Below, piece after piece: positions 53,296 to 62,573 of a DNA stretch of 64,000 nt (position 1 is the stretch's first letter; every line of letters begins with the position of its first letter). The notes beneath the pieces are model-generated. The model was given only the letters and a program-made list of their open reading frames with translations, did no database searches and had not been told where the DNA came from. Where the stretch lies: NCBI RefSeq assembly GCF_025200925.1, contig NZ_CP104174.1:7254001-7318000 (forward strand), given 5' to 3'. This DNA comes from Bradyrhizobium sp. CB1015. Lineage in GTDB: Bacteria > Pseudomonadota > Alphaproteobacteria > Rhizobiales > Xanthobacteraceae. A program made the position numbers and the translations under genes.

Positions 53296-54673
53296 GTTTC
53301 GCCGCTTCCCGTCCTGCGATCCGCCCGAACACGCTGCCGATGGTCATGCCCATGCCGGCTGCATAGCCCTTGCCGAGCACATTGCCCGCCATGATCTCGC
53401 CGGCCGCAAACATGTTGGCGGACGGCTTGCCGCCCTTCATCAGCATTCGCGCCTCCTTGTTCACGCGCGTGCCGAGATAGGTGAAGGTGATGCCGGGCCG
53501 CACCGGATAGGCGAGAAAAGGCGGCGTCTCGATCCGGCGCGCCCAATGCGTCTTTGGCGGCGTGATGCCCTCCGTCACGCAATCGTCCAGAATGGTGTGG
53601 TCGAAGGTGCCGGGACGCACTGCCGCGTTGAACTCGGTGATGGTCTTTTCCAACGCGACCGGATCGAGCTCGAGCTTGCCGGCGAGCTCCGCGACCGTCT
53701 GCCCGGCGATCGGCGGAAACAGCGTCGGCATGAAGCTGGTCACGACGGTGGAATCGAAGATGATATAGGCGATCTGGTCGGGCTGCGCCGCGACCAGCCG
53801 GCCCCAGATCGCGTAGCGCTTCGGCCAGATGTCCTCGCCCTCGTCGTAGAAGCGCTGGGCGTGCTTGTTGACGACGATGCCGAACACGACGGAGTCGTGT
53901 CGCGTGATGATGCCGCCGTCGAATTTCGGCGCGCGAGCATCGATCGCGACCGCATGACATTGGGTGGGATCGCCGACCTCCTGCACGCCCTTGTCGAGCA
54001 GCATCTTCAGGATCGAGCCGCGGTTATAGGGCGTGCCGCGGATCAGGAAGTTGTCGGCGGCTTCGCCCCAATATTGCTTGAGCCACTCGATGTTCGCCTC
54101 GAACCCGCCGGCCGCGGCGACCAGCGAGGTGGCGCGGATCTCGGTCTCGCCCCTGATCGGCCGCTTGAGGCGTGCGGCGAGGAACATGCCGTCCTCGATC
54201 ACGAGGTCGGTGACCTCGGCGTCGTATTCGACCTCGACGCCGAGCCGCTCGGCGGTGAGATAAAGCGCGTTCAGCATCGCCCGGCCGCCGCCGAGGAAGA
54301 AGGAGTTGGTGCGGCCGAGGCTCAGCGTGCCGCCGAGAGAGGGCTGCCAGCGTACCCCCTGCTCCACGATCCAGTTCAGGATGTCCTTGGATTCGTGGAT
54401 CATGTGGCGCGCCAGCACCTCGTCGGTTTGCCCGCCGGTGACGCGCAAGAGATCCTCCCAGAACTCCTCCTCGCTGTAGGGGCCGGTCAGGATTTCGGTC
54501 GCCGCGTCATGGGCGCAGCGCATGTTGCGGGTGTGGCGGGTGTTGCCGCCGCGGTAGAATTTTGGCGCGCCTTCGAGCACCAGCACCGAGGCGCCGCCGC
54601 GCCGCGCGCTGATCGCCGCGCACAGGGCCGCATTGCCGCCGCCGATCACCAGCACGTCGTATTTGCTGCTCAT
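53282..54673 (-). CDS. tcuA: FAD-dependent tricarballylate dehydrogenase (TcuA)
   Basis: Start ATG 54673 (MSSKYDVLVIGGGNAALCAAISARRGGASVLVLEG, the FAD Rossmann motif); the frame is open upstream but crosses the operator. A 463-residue protein of the FAD-binding 2 family, with RGGNTRHTRNMRC, NDFLIRGTPYN, and GMTIGSVFGRIAGREAAKH at the C-terminus. It oxidises tricarballylate to cis-aconitate. It is divergent from the GntR gene with a palindrome between. Confidence 0.93.
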   Translation of the reverse strand: MSSKYDVLVIGGGNAALCAAISARRGGASVLVLEGAPKFYRGGNTRHTRNMRCAHDAATEILTGPYSEEEFWEDLLRVTGGQTDEVLARHMIHESKDILNWIVEQGVRWQPSLGGTLSLGRTNSFFLGGGRAMLNALYLTAERLGVEVEYDAEVTDLVIEDGMFLAARLKRPIRGETEIRATSLVAAAGGFEANIEWLKQYWGEAADNFLIRGTPYNRGSILKMLLDKGVQEVGDPTQCHAVAIDARAPKFDGGIITRHDSVVFGIVVNKHAQRFYDEGEDIWPKRYAIWGRLVAAQPDQIAYIIFDSTVVTSFMPTLFPPIAGQTVAELAGKLELDPVALEKTITEFNAAVRPGTFDHTILDDCVTEGITPPKTHWARRIETPPFLAYPVRPGITFTYLGTRVNKEARMLMKGGKPSANMFAAGEIMAGNVLGKGYAAGMGMTIGSVFGRIAGREAAKHARN

Positions 54674-54752
54674 CCCGTCTGCCCGATGCGGCGAAGTTGG
54701 AGACATTCTGCCAGCTGGCGGCCTCGATCGCGCCGATCCGCCATTGCGCACC

Positions 54753-54764
54753 TTTGTATACAAA
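54753..54764. promoter_or_regulatory. Perfect palindrome, candidate operator for the GntR regulator
   Basis: TTTGTATACAAA is a perfect 12-bp palindrome in the 150-base gap between tcuA and the GntR gene, followed 4 bases later by the half-like ATATACATAA. The core TTGTATACAA resembles sites bound by FadR/FCD-type GntR regulators. Confidence 0.78.
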
Positions 54765-54823
54765 GATATACATAAGCTGCGCAAGCGGCATCTCTGCATG
54801 GGCAGGATGCGCATCGAGGGACA

Positions 54824-55507
54824 ATGGCCACACGGCAGGCAAAGGCAGGTGGAACGATCGCGCGCGGCGGCGGCGTTGCGCTCGGCGAAGCCGTATTCCG
54901 CTCGCTGTGCGAGGCGCTCCAGGCCGGCAGCTACCGCGCCGGCGACCGCCTGCGCGAGGAGGAGGTCGCCCAGCGGCTGAAGGTCAGTCGCACGCCGGTG
55001 CGGGAGGCGCTGGGCCGGCTCGCCGCACGCGGCTTCGTCGCGCCCGCCGGCGGCCGCGGGCTGATCGTCCGCAATCTCGACATTTCCGAGGTGCTCGAGC
55101 TCTACGCCATGCGTGAGATCATGGAAGGCGCAGCCGCGCACCTCGCCGCCGAACACGCCTCACCACCGGAGATCGCCGCGCTCCGCGATATCGAGCAGGC
55201 CTTTGTCGAGGCATCCGCGACCGACGCAGCCGAAATGGCGCGGCTCAACCGCGCCTTCCACGAGACCATCTGCCGCGCGGCGCGCAACCGCTATCTCGAC
55301 AACGCCTCGCGGGAATTGCAGGACTGGATCGCCCTGCTCGGCCCAACCACTTTCACGGTCACAGGTCGGCCCAAGACGAGCCACGGCGAGCACCAGGCGA
55401 TCATTGCCGCCATCGCCGCCCGCGACGGCGACAAGGCCGAGAAGTTGGCGCGCGCACATATTCGCGAGGCGCTGCGCTGCCGGCTGAAACTGTTGCAGAA
55501 GCAATAG
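54824..55507 (+). CDS. GntR-family regulator (FCD domain)
   Basis: A 227-residue protein with an N-terminal winged helix (LCEALQAGSYRAGDRLREEEVAQRLKVSRTPVREALGRLAARGFVAPAGGRGLIVRNL) and a helical FCD ligand domain (ELYAMREIMEGAAAHLAAEHAS, NRAFHETICRAARNRYL, HGEHQAIIAAIAARDGDKAEKLARAHIREALR) with the family's conserved His residues. It is likely to regulate tcuAB through the palindrome. In enterobacteria the tcu regulator is a LysR protein, so the regulator class differs here. Confidence 0.9.
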   Translation: MATRQAKAGGTIARGGGVALGEAVFRSLCEALQAGSYRAGDRLREEEVAQRLKVSRTPVREALGRLAARGFVAPAGGRGLIVRNLDISEVLELYAMREIMEGAAAHLAAEHASPPEIAALRDIEQAFVEASATDAAEMARLNRAFHETICRAARNRYLDNASRELQDWIALLGPTTFTVTGRPKTSHGEHQAIIAAIAARDGDKAEKLARAHIREALRCRLKLLQKQ

Positions 55508-55610
55508 AGCATGATCCGGAAAAGTGTGTATCGGTTTTCCGAAAGGATCATGCTCAAACAAAAGACCTGAAGCGCGATGGCGATGCATCCCAATCGCATC
55601 GCGCTTTAGG
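55507..55610 (-). repeat. Short intergenic palindromic repeat, copy 2
   Basis: The reverse complement of the element at 22771, with GAGCATGATCC...GGATCATGCTC and GCGATGGCGATGC...GCATCGCGC arms. It begins at the stop of the GntR gene and ends 17 bases before the stop of the HupE-like gene. Confidence 0.87.
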
Positions 55611-55626
55611 CCGGTCGCCGACGCGA

Positions 55627-56706
55627 TCACGCCTCGAACATACGCGTCAGCAGCCAATATCCGCCGAGAAGACCGATCCCGCGGGACATGGCGTACACCA
55701 GCCGTGCCGCCCGCGCCGGCTCCTCCCGGCCGACCGCGGACAGCCTGTCCAACGCGCCGAGCGCCGGCAACATCAGCGCGACGATCGCGATCTGCCCGAT
55801 CTCGACGCCGACATTGAAGGCGGCCAGCGCCGGAACGATCGCATCAGATGGCAGGCCGATCTCGCGAAGCGCGCCGGCGAAGCCGAAGCCGTGGATCAAG
55901 CCGAACAGAAAAGCCACACGCCAGCGCCGGTCGACATCGCGCGAAAAGAAGTTCTCGACGGCGACGAAGACGATCGAAGCCGCAATCGCGGGCTCCACGA
56001 TGCGGCTCGGGATGACCAGGACGTTCAACGCCGCCAGCGACAACGTCAAGGAATGGGCGATGGTGAAGGCGGTGACGATCTTGATGACCGGAACGAGCCT
56101 GCGTGCCCACAGGACGATTGCAACCAGAAATGCAATGTGATCGTAACCGAGGAAGATGTGCTCGATCCCCGCCACGAGATAGCGCTGCGCGGTCGAGAAC
56201 AGCGACGGCGGCGCCGTGGAGAGCGTCACCGTCGTCGTGGCGGCGTCGAGCAAGGCCTGCGCCTCGGACCTGCCCTGCGCGATCAGTACCACCTGGCGCG
56301 CGGTCTTGTCCTGCTCGGTCAGAACGGTGGAACGATAGACGATGTCGCCGGGCGCGTTCGCGCAAGCGATACTGGTGCGATAAATGACGCCGTCACCATC
56401 GGGCAGGACCGCGGCATCGCGCCGCGGACAAGCCGTGCCGCCGCCCGTCACAACCAAGTGCCTGTCGAGATATTCGAGGATCCTGGCCCTGGCCGCTTCA
56501 ACCGCAGCGGGATCGACCGCGTCCTGGCGCGCATCATAAATCCGCGAACCGATCAGGCGATCGAGATCGCTGCCCTTCAGTCCCAGTTCGACGCTCACCG
56601 TGCGATCGCCGGCCAGCGCCACGCGCGCCGTCACGAGGTTGATCTGATGCGCCTCAGCCGGCAGGCAGAGCAGGACCTGAAGCCACAGGAACAGTGGCCA
56701 CCTCAT
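55627..56706 (-). CDS. HupE/UreJ-like membrane protein
   Basis: A 359-residue protein with a signal peptide, a periplasmic N-terminal domain with two cysteine pairs (TGGGTACPRR and TSIACANAP), and about six membrane helices in the second half. It contains the HupE/UreJ motifs AGIEHIFLGYDHIAFLVAIVLWA and FGLIHGFGFAGALREIGLP, with conserved His and Asp residues that bind metal in this family. Relatives are thought to take part in nickel or cobalt transport; no hydrogenase or urease is nearby. Confidence 0.85.
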   Translation of the reverse strand: MRWPLFLWLQVLLCLPAEAHQINLVTARVALAGDRTVSVELGLKGSDLDRLIGSRIYDARQDAVDPAAVEAARARILEYLDRHLVVTGGGTACPRRDAAVLPDGDGVIYRTSIACANAPGDIVYRSTVLTEQDKTARQVVLIAQGRSEAQALLDAATTTVTLSTAPPSLFSTAQRYLVAGIEHIFLGYDHIAFLVAIVLWARRLVPVIKIVTAFTIAHSLTLSLAALNVLVIPSRIVEPAIAASIVFVAVENFFSRDVDRRWRVAFLFGLIHGFGFAGALREIGLPSDAIVPALAAFNVGVEIGQIAIVALMLPALGALDRLSAVGREEPARAARLVYAMSRGIGLLGGYWLLTRMFEA

Positions 56707-56724
56707 GATCCCGCCCCATCGCCT

Positions 56725-57198
56725 TCAAGCCAGCACATCCGCCACGGCCGCCTTCAGAACATTCCGCACATCGGTGGGCTTGAGCCTCACCTGCAAGCCG
56801 CGCTGGCCGCCATTGAGATAGACCAGGTCATGCGTGAGCGCGCTCTGCTCGATCACGGTGCCGACCTGCTTGCGCTGCCCGAACGGGCTGATGCCGCCGA
56901 CCTTGTAGCCGGTGACGCGCTCGGCCTCGGGCGGCTTCATCATCTGCGCCGACTTGCCGCTCGCCGCCGCCGCCAGCTTCTTCATGGAGACCTCCTGGTC
57001 GGACGGCACGACCACGCAGACCGGCTTGCCGTCGACCAGCGCCATCAGCGTCTTCAGGACGCGCGCCGGGTCCTCGCCGAGCGCGGCAGCCGCCTGGAGC
57101 CCGATGCTCTCGGCGTCGGGGTCATAGTCGTAGGTGTGAACGGTGAAGGCGACACCGGCGGCCGTCAGTGCGCGCGTGGCGGGGGTGACTTTGGACAT
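56725..57198 (-). CDS. ybaK: Cys-tRNA(Pro)/Cys-tRNA(Cys) deacylase YbaK
   Basis: A 157-residue protein with the YbaK/ProX editing fold: TPATRALTAAGVAFTVHTYDYD, ALGEDPARVLKTLMALVDGKPVCVVVPSDQEVSMKKLAAAASGKSAQMM and GYKVGGISPFGQRKQVGTVIEQSAL, with the conserved Lys and GGxxPFG motif. It hydrolyses mischarged cysteinyl-tRNA(Pro). It starts 19 bases from the HupE-like gene, but the two have unrelated roles. Confidence 0.96.
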   Translation of the reverse strand: MSKVTPATRALTAAGVAFTVHTYDYDPDAESIGLQAAAALGEDPARVLKTLMALVDGKPVCVVVPSDQEVSMKKLAAAASGKSAQMMKPPEAERVTGYKVGGISPFGQRKQVGTVIEQSALTHDLVYLNGGQRGLQVRLKPTDVRNVLKAAVADVLA

Positions 57199-57216
57199 GA
57201 ACGGTATTTAGCACCG

Positions 57217-57480
57217 TCATTGCGAGGAGCGAAGCGGTGTGGGAAAGCTGGCACCACGCATTCACTGCCATCGCCCGGCTTGACCGGGCGCCCAGGACTC
57301 CGAGACTTTGCGATTGAATCGACGGCCGCGGCGTACTCGATGCCCCGGTCCCGGCTCCGCCAGGCTACGCCGGGGCCACAAGGGTGCTCGGCCGCCGAAG
57401 CCTTAGCGAAGGCGGCAAGCCGGGGCATGACAGCGGTTTCTGCGGCAAGTCTCGTGCGCGAGGCCGACAGCGGAGTTTGA
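57217..57480. repeat. Intergenic repeat with palindromic arms
   Basis: Begins TCATTGCGAGGAGCGAAGCGG, a start common to many alphaproteobacterial intergenic repeats. Arms ATGCCCCGG (57340) and CCGGGGCAT (57420) form an inverted repeat enclosing about 70 bases, with smaller repeats CTACGCCGGG inside. The rest of the 318-base gap between ybaK and fdsA has no gene. Confidence 0.7.
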
Positions 57481-57516
57481 GGGCGCCATGCCGCCGAACT
57501 CCGCCGAGAACTTCCC

Positions 57517-60285
57517 CTACTCCGCCGCGTCCCGCATCTCGGCGCGCTCGGCCCGCGCTGCGCAGAACTTGAATTCCGGGATCTTGCCGAACGGGTCCAG
57601 CGCCGGATTGGTGAGCAGGTTCGCAGCCGCTTCCGCGTAGCAGAACGGCATGAACACCATGTTCTCGGGCACGTCGCGGTCGGAGCGAACCTTGACCTCG
57701 ACGGCGCCGCGGCGGGTCTCCAGGCGGATGAAATCGCCAGGCACCAGCTTCTTCTTGCGCATGTCCTTTGGCGACATGAACGCGACCGCCTCCGGCTCGA
57801 TCTGGTCGAGCACCTGGGCGCGGCGGGTCATCGAGCCGGTGTGCCAGTGCTCCAGCACGCGGCCGGTCGACAGCACCATCGGATATTCGTCGTCGGGAAT
57901 CTCGTCCGGCGGGATGACCTTGGCCGGCACGATCTTGCCGCGGCCGCTCGCGGTCGGGAAGCCCGTGGTGAAGATGATCTCGTTGCCGGGCTTGTCAGGA
58001 GCGTCGGCCGGATAGGTCACCGCGCCTTCGCGCACCAGCCGCTCCCAGCTGATGTTCTTCAGCGACGGCATCAGCTCCGCCATCTCGGTGTAGACGTCGC
58101 CGGGCCCGGAATAATTCCAGGGCAGGCCCATGCGCTTGCCGATCTCCTCGATGATCCAGAGATCCTGCCGCGCATCGCCCGGCGGCTTGATCACCTGGCG
58201 CGCGAGCTGCACGCGGCGGTCGGTGTTGGTGAAGGAGCCGTCCTTCTCGGCGAAGGCCGAGGCCGGCAGGATCACGTCGGCATGGAAGGCGGTCTCGGTG
58301 ACGAAGAGATCCTGCACCACGAGATGATCGAGCATGGCGAGCGCTTCGCGGGCATGCTGCAGATCGGGATCGGACATCGCGGGATTCTCGCCCTCGATAT
58401 ACATGCCCGTGATCTCGCCGGCGTGGATCGCGTTCATGATCTCGACCACGGTCAGGCCGCGGACGGGATCGAGATCCTGCTGCCAGAGCTTTTCGAAGGC
58501 GCCGCGCAAGTCGTCGCGGCCGACCGGCTGATAGTCCGGCAGGAACATCGGGATCAGGCCGGCGTCGGACGCGCCTTGCACGTTGTTCTGGCCGCGCAGC
58601 GGATGCAGGCCGGTGCCGGGGCGGCCGACCTGTCCGGTGATCAGCGCCAGCGCAATCAGGCAGCGCGCATTGTCGGTGCCGTGGACGTGCTGGCTGATGC
58701 CCATGCCCCAGAAGATGATCGAGGATTTTGCCCGCGCATAGGTGCGCGCGACCTCGCGCAGCGTCTGCGCCGGGATGCCGCAGATCGGCTCCATCTTCTC
58801 CGGCGTGAATTCCTTGATCTTCTCCTTGAGGTCCTCAAAACCTTCGGTGTAGCCGGCGATGTACTGATCGTCGGTGAGCCCCTCGGTGATGATCGTGTTG
58901 ATCATCGCGTTGAGCATCGCGACGTCGGAGCCGGGCTTGAACTGCAGATGCCTGGTCGCATGGCGCGACAGCGCCTGCCGGCGCGGATCCATCACGAACA
59001 GTTTTGCGCCGTTCTGCTTGACCGCGTTCTTGATGAAGGTCGCGGCGACCGGGTGGTTCACGGTCGGGTTGGCGCCGATCACGACGATCACCTCGGCATC
59101 CATCGCGGCGGAGAACGGTGCCGACACCGCGCCGGAGCTCAGGCCTTCGAACAGCGCTGCCACCGACGAGGCGTGGCACAGGCGGGTGCAATGGTCGACG
59201 TTGTTCGAGCCGAAACCGGTGCGCACCAGCTTCTGGAACAGATAGGCCTCTTCGTTCGAGCCCTTGGCCGAGCCGAAGCCGGCCAGCGCCTTCACGCCCT
59301 TCTCGTCGCGGATCTTGACGAGGCCCTGGGCGGCAATGTCGAGCGCTTCCTCCCAGCTCGCCTCGCGAAAATGGGTGAAGGGATTGGCCGGATCGACTTG
59401 GTCGTTGGCATCCTTCTTCGCGTTCGGCAGCCGCACCAGCGGTTTTGTCAGGCGATGCGGATGGTGGATGTAGTCGAAGCCGAAGCGGCCCTTGACGCAG
59501 AGGCGATTGTGGTTGGCGGGACCGTCACGGCCTTCCGCATAGATCACCTTCTCGTCCTTGACCTCGTAGGTGACCTGGCAGCCGACGCCGCAGAACGGAC
59601 AGAGCGAGTCCACCTTCCTGTCGGCGTACGTGACGCGCGTTTGCTTGTCGTCGAGCATCACGGCCGGCATCAAGGCGCCGGTCGGGCAGGCCTGCACGCA
59701 TTCGCCGCAGGCAACGCAGGTGGACTCGCCCATGGGGTCGTCGAAGTCGAACACGATCTTGGCGCCGGCATTGCGATAGGCCATGCCGATGACGTCGTTG
59801 ACCTGGACCTCGCGGCAGGCGCGCACGCACAGGCCGCACTGGATGCAGGCATCGAGATTGACGCGCATCGCCGGATGGCTGGCATCGGTCGCCCAGCGCT
59901 CGGCGGCGGGAAAGCGGCTCTCGGTGACGCCTGTGGTCTCGGCCCAATGCCAGAACTTCGAATCCGGATCGTGCGAGGTCTCGCGCGCCGGCTGGTCGGC
60001 GACGAGCAGCTCCATCACCATCTTCTGCGCAGCAGTCGCACGGGCGCTCTCGGTCTTCACCTTCATGCCGACCGACGGCGTGCGCTTGCAGGACGCGGCC
60101 AGCACACGCTCGCCCTCGATCTCGACCATGCAGGCGCGGCAATTGCCGTCGGGGCGATAGTCCGGCGCCGGCGAATAGCAGAGATGCGGAATGTCGCGGC
60201 CCTGGCGTTTTGCGACCTGCCAGATCGTCTCGCCGGGGTTGGCCTCGACCTGCTTGCCGTCGAGCTCGAACGTAATCTTGGTCAT
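57517..60285 (-). CDS. fdsA: NAD-dependent formate dehydrogenase, catalytic alpha subunit (FdsA)
   Basis: A 922-residue molybdenum/iron-sulphur protein. The N-terminus has a 2Fe-2S domain (CYSPAPDYRPDGNCRACMVEIEGERVLAASC), then two 4Fe-4S motifs (CIQCGLCVRAC, CVACGECVQACP), CPFCGVGCQV next to the bis-MGD cofactor, and NVDHCTRLCHASSVAAL with the likely catalytic Cys. The C-terminal region (GQNNVQGASDAG, TDRRVQLARQVIKPPGDARQDLWII) matches the molybdopterin oxidoreductase family. It oxidises formate to CO2. Start overlaps the end of fdsB by 4 bases. Confidence 0.96.
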   Translation of the reverse strand: MTKITFELDGKQVEANPGETIWQVAKRQGRDIPHLCYSPAPDYRPDGNCRACMVEIEGERVLAASCKRTPSVGMKVKTESARATAAQKMVMELLVADQPARETSHDPDSKFWHWAETTGVTESRFPAAERWATDASHPAMRVNLDACIQCGLCVRACREVQVNDVIGMAYRNAGAKIVFDFDDPMGESTCVACGECVQACPTGALMPAVMLDDKQTRVTYADRKVDSLCPFCGVGCQVTYEVKDEKVIYAEGRDGPANHNRLCVKGRFGFDYIHHPHRLTKPLVRLPNAKKDANDQVDPANPFTHFREASWEEALDIAAQGLVKIRDEKGVKALAGFGSAKGSNEEAYLFQKLVRTGFGSNNVDHCTRLCHASSVAALFEGLSSGAVSAPFSAAMDAEVIVVIGANPTVNHPVAATFIKNAVKQNGAKLFVMDPRRQALSRHATRHLQFKPGSDVAMLNAMINTIITEGLTDDQYIAGYTEGFEDLKEKIKEFTPEKMEPICGIPAQTLREVARTYARAKSSIIFWGMGISQHVHGTDNARCLIALALITGQVGRPGTGLHPLRGQNNVQGASDAGLIPMFLPDYQPVGRDDLRGAFEKLWQQDLDPVRGLTVVEIMNAIHAGEITGMYIEGENPAMSDPDLQHAREALAMLDHLVVQDLFVTETAFHADVILPASAFAEKDGSFTNTDRRVQLARQVIKPPGDARQDLWIIEEIGKRMGLPWNYSGPGDVYTEMAELMPSLKNISWERLVREGAVTYPADAPDKPGNEIIFTTGFPTASGRGKIVPAKVIPPDEIPDDEYPMVLSTGRVLEHWHTGSMTRRAQVLDQIEPEAVAFMSPKDMRKKKLVPGDFIRLETRRGAVEVKVRSDRDVPENMVFMPFCYAEAAANLLTNPALDPFGKIPEFKFCAARAERAEMRDAAE

Positions 60286-61988
60286 TCGGCCGCTTCCTTG
60301 AACTCGTCAGGGAAATATTTGATCACGGAGGACAGCGGATTCGATGCCGCCTGTCCGAGCCCGCAGATCGAGGCATCGCGCATCGCCTGGCTCAATTCTT
60401 CCAGCAAGGCACGGTTCCAGACCGGCCTTTGCATCAGCAGCGCCGCCTTCTGGGTACCGACGCGACACGGCGTGCACTGACCGCAGCTCTCGTCCTCAAA
60501 GAACTTCATCAGGTTCAGTGCGGCTGCGCGCACACTGTCCTTGTGCGAGAGGATGACGATCGCGGCAGAGCCGATGAAGCAGCCGTATTTCTCCAGCGTG
60601 CCGAAATCGAGCGGGATGTCGTCCATCGATGCCGGCAGAATGCCACCGGACGCACCGCCCGGCAGATACGCGTAGAACTGATGGCCGTCGGCCATGCCGC
60701 CGCAATATTCCTCGATCAGCTCGCGCACGGTGATGCCTGATGGCGCGAGCTTCATGCCGGGATTCTTGACGCGGCCCGAGACCGAGAAGCTGCGCAGGCC
60801 ATGACGCTCGTGGCGGCCATGGCCCTTCCACCACTCGGCACCCTTCTCGACGATGTCGCGCACCCACCACAGCGTCTCGATGTTGTTGATCAGCGTCGGA
60901 AGGCCGAACAGGCCGACCTGGAACGGATAAGGCGGCTTGTGCCTGGGCAGGCCGCGCTTGCCTTCGATGCTCTCCAGCAGCGAGGATTCCTCGCCGCAGA
61001 TGTAAGCGCCGGCGCCGCGCCGCATGTGCAGCGTCGGCCCGCCCGGCGGAAGCTTTGCGATCTCGCGCTCGAGGATCTCGCGTGAGGCCGGATATTCGTC
61101 GCGCAGATAGATGTAGACGTCGCTCGCCTGCACCACATGTGCGCCGATCAGCATGCCCTCGATGAAGCGATGCGGATCGGTTTCGAGGTAATAGCGGTCC
61201 TTGAACGTGCCGGGCTCGCCCTCGTCGCCGTTGATCGCCATCAGCCGGGGCCCGGGTTCACCGAGCACCGCACGCCATTTGCGCCCGGTGGGGAAGCCGG
61301 CGCCGCCGAGTCCGCGCAGCGAAGCATCGTCGAGCGCTTTCAGGAGATCTTCCTTCGACAGCTCGCCCGAGCGCAGGCGGCCCAGCAGCTTGTAGCCGCC
61401 GCCGGCGACATAGGCCTCGTAGTCAACATATTTGGGCAGATGAGCGTGGGTGTCGCCGGCCTTGGCCGCCGCCATGACGTTGGCGACGGTGGCGTGGTCG
61501 ACGAAATTGTGCCCGACCTCGGTGGCCGGCGCTGTGTCGCAGCGGCCGACGCAGGGCGCGCGCACGACGCGGATGCCGGGACCTGACGCGCTCTGCAGAT
61601 CCGCGAGCAGCTTCTCGCCGCCAAGCATCGCGCAGGTGAGCGAATCGCAGACGCGGATCGTCAGCGGGGGAATGTCGGGCTCACCTTCCTTCACCACGTC
61701 GAAATGCGCGTAGAAGGTCGCGGTCTCGAACACCTCGGCGAAGGCGAGCTTCATCTCATCGGCGAGCGCGGCCAGATGCGCCGCCGAGATCTGGTGGTAC
61801 GTGTCCTGGATCAGGTGCAGATATTCGATCAAGAGATCGCGCCGCCGCGGCCTGTCGCCGAGCAACAGCTCGATCTCGTGCGCGGCCGTGGGATCGACCT
61901 GCCGCCCTTTGGGGGTCGCCTTGGCGCGTCGGCGTCCCTCACCGGGATGCTCGAAGGAGCGGACCTTGTGCACGTCCTCGTGGCTCAT
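60282..61988 (-). CDS. fdsB: Formate dehydrogenase beta subunit with fused gamma (NuoE-like) domain (FdsG-FdsB)
   Basis: A 568-residue protein. Residues 30-190 form the NuoE-like part with a thioredoxin-fold 2Fe-2S motif (CDSLTC and CVGRC). Residues 200-568 are NuoF-like: RGLGGAGFPTGRKWRAVLGEPGP with the NADH/FMN glycine loop, INGDEGEPGTFKDRYYLE, GAGAYICGEESSLLESIEGKRGLPRHKPPYP and a 4Fe-4S motif ESCGQCTPCRVGT. It passes electrons from FdsA to NAD. In several organisms FdsG and FdsB are separate; here they are one chain. Confidence 0.94.
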   Translation of the reverse strand: MSHEDVHKVRSFEHPGEGRRRAKATPKGRQVDPTAAHEIELLLGDRPRRRDLLIEYLHLIQDTYHQISAAHLAALADEMKLAFAEVFETATFYAHFDVVKEGEPDIPPLTIRVCDSLTCAMLGGEKLLADLQSASGPGIRVVRAPCVGRCDTAPATEVGHNFVDHATVANVMAAAKAGDTHAHLPKYVDYEAYVAGGGYKLLGRLRSGELSKEDLLKALDDASLRGLGGAGFPTGRKWRAVLGEPGPRLMAINGDEGEPGTFKDRYYLETDPHRFIEGMLIGAHVVQASDVYIYLRDEYPASREILEREIAKLPPGGPTLHMRRGAGAYICGEESSLLESIEGKRGLPRHKPPYPFQVGLFGLPTLINNIETLWWVRDIVEKGAEWWKGHGRHERHGLRSFSVSGRVKNPGMKLAPSGITVRELIEEYCGGMADGHQFYAYLPGGASGGILPASMDDIPLDFGTLEKYGCFIGSAAIVILSHKDSVRAAALNLMKFFEDESCGQCTPCRVGTQKAALLMQRPVWNRALLEELSQAMRDASICGLGQAASNPLSSVIKYFPDEFKEAAE

Positions 61989-62294
61989 CGATTCGTCTCG
62001 ATCTCGTCTTTTAGAACGGCTCCACTTCTAACCCCTGGCATGCCAGATGCCAAGCGGATTATCACGCTGGCGGAAGCGGTTAGCTGCACGGCTCAGGCGG
62101 AGCCCAAGACAACCCCGGAGTGCTGCCCCGGACACGGCTTTGCGTTTCGTCTAACGGGCCCATTGATGGAGCGAAGCCCGAATTGGCCGGGAGATCAATA
62201 AAGGTGTCCCATGCTGCGATAGCGAAGCCCTATCGAATGCGCAGTCCGAGGCTACGGCGGGAGCACAAGGCCGCCGCCGGGAACATTCGCCTTT
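61989..62294. other. Intergenic region of 306 bases between the TusA-like gene and fdsB
   Basis: It contains the candidate promoter at 62038-62053, a hairpin-like stretch, and a degenerate form of the intergenic repeat (GCTACGGCGGG). No gene is evident. Confidence 0.6.
62038..62053 (-). promoter_or_regulatory. Candidate sigma-54 (-24/-12) promoter or palindromic operator before the formate dehydrogenase genes
   Basis: On the minus strand TTGGCAT-CTGGC-ATGC places GG and GC exactly 10 bases apart, as in -24/-12 elements, about 50 bases before fdsB. The same bases contain TGGCATGCCA, a perfect 10-bp palindrome, so an operator role is equally possible. No sigma-54 activator gene lies in the window. 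Confidence 0.42.
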
Positions 62295-62528
62295 CTAAAG
62301 GGCGTCGCTCTTTTCAACCAGGAACACGATGCGCGCCTCGTTGCGCTCGGTGATCTCGACCTTGTCGCCGGTCTCGCGGATCAGATTCGGGATGTCGATC
62401 ACCGAGAGCGGATCGGTGCAGTGAACTTCCAGCTGGTCGCCTGCCTTGAGCGGCTTGAGCGCCTTGCGCGTCTTGAGCGCCGGCAGCGGGCATTTCAGCC
62501 CGGTGAGATCGAGTGTCGTCCTGGTCAT
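62295..62528 (-). CDS. TusA-family sulphur carrier protein
   Basis: A 77-residue protein with the TusA signature LDLTGLKCPLPALKTRKALKPLKAGDQLEVHCTDPLSVIDIPNLIRETGD; the CPxP cysteine carries persulphide sulphur. Members pass sulphur to tRNA thiolation or to the molybdenum cofactor. Its place between moeA and the formate dehydrogenase genes suggests a role in maturing the Mo enzyme, which needs a sulphido ligand. The specific partner is not known. Confidence 0.9.
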   Translation of the reverse strand: MTRTTLDLTGLKCPLPALKTRKALKPLKAGDQLEVHCTDPLSVIDIPNLIRETGDKVEITERNEARIVFLVEKSDAL

Positions 62529-62573
62529 GGCCGCACCATGGCGGGGTGGAACGGCTGCGTCAACGCGGGAGGA

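Noticed and set aside
57841..60480. An 879-residue plus-strand open frame opposite fdsA
   Set aside because: It is antisense to a well-supported gene and shows the His/Arg/Asp-rich composition of a shadow frame in GC-rich DNA, with no domain.
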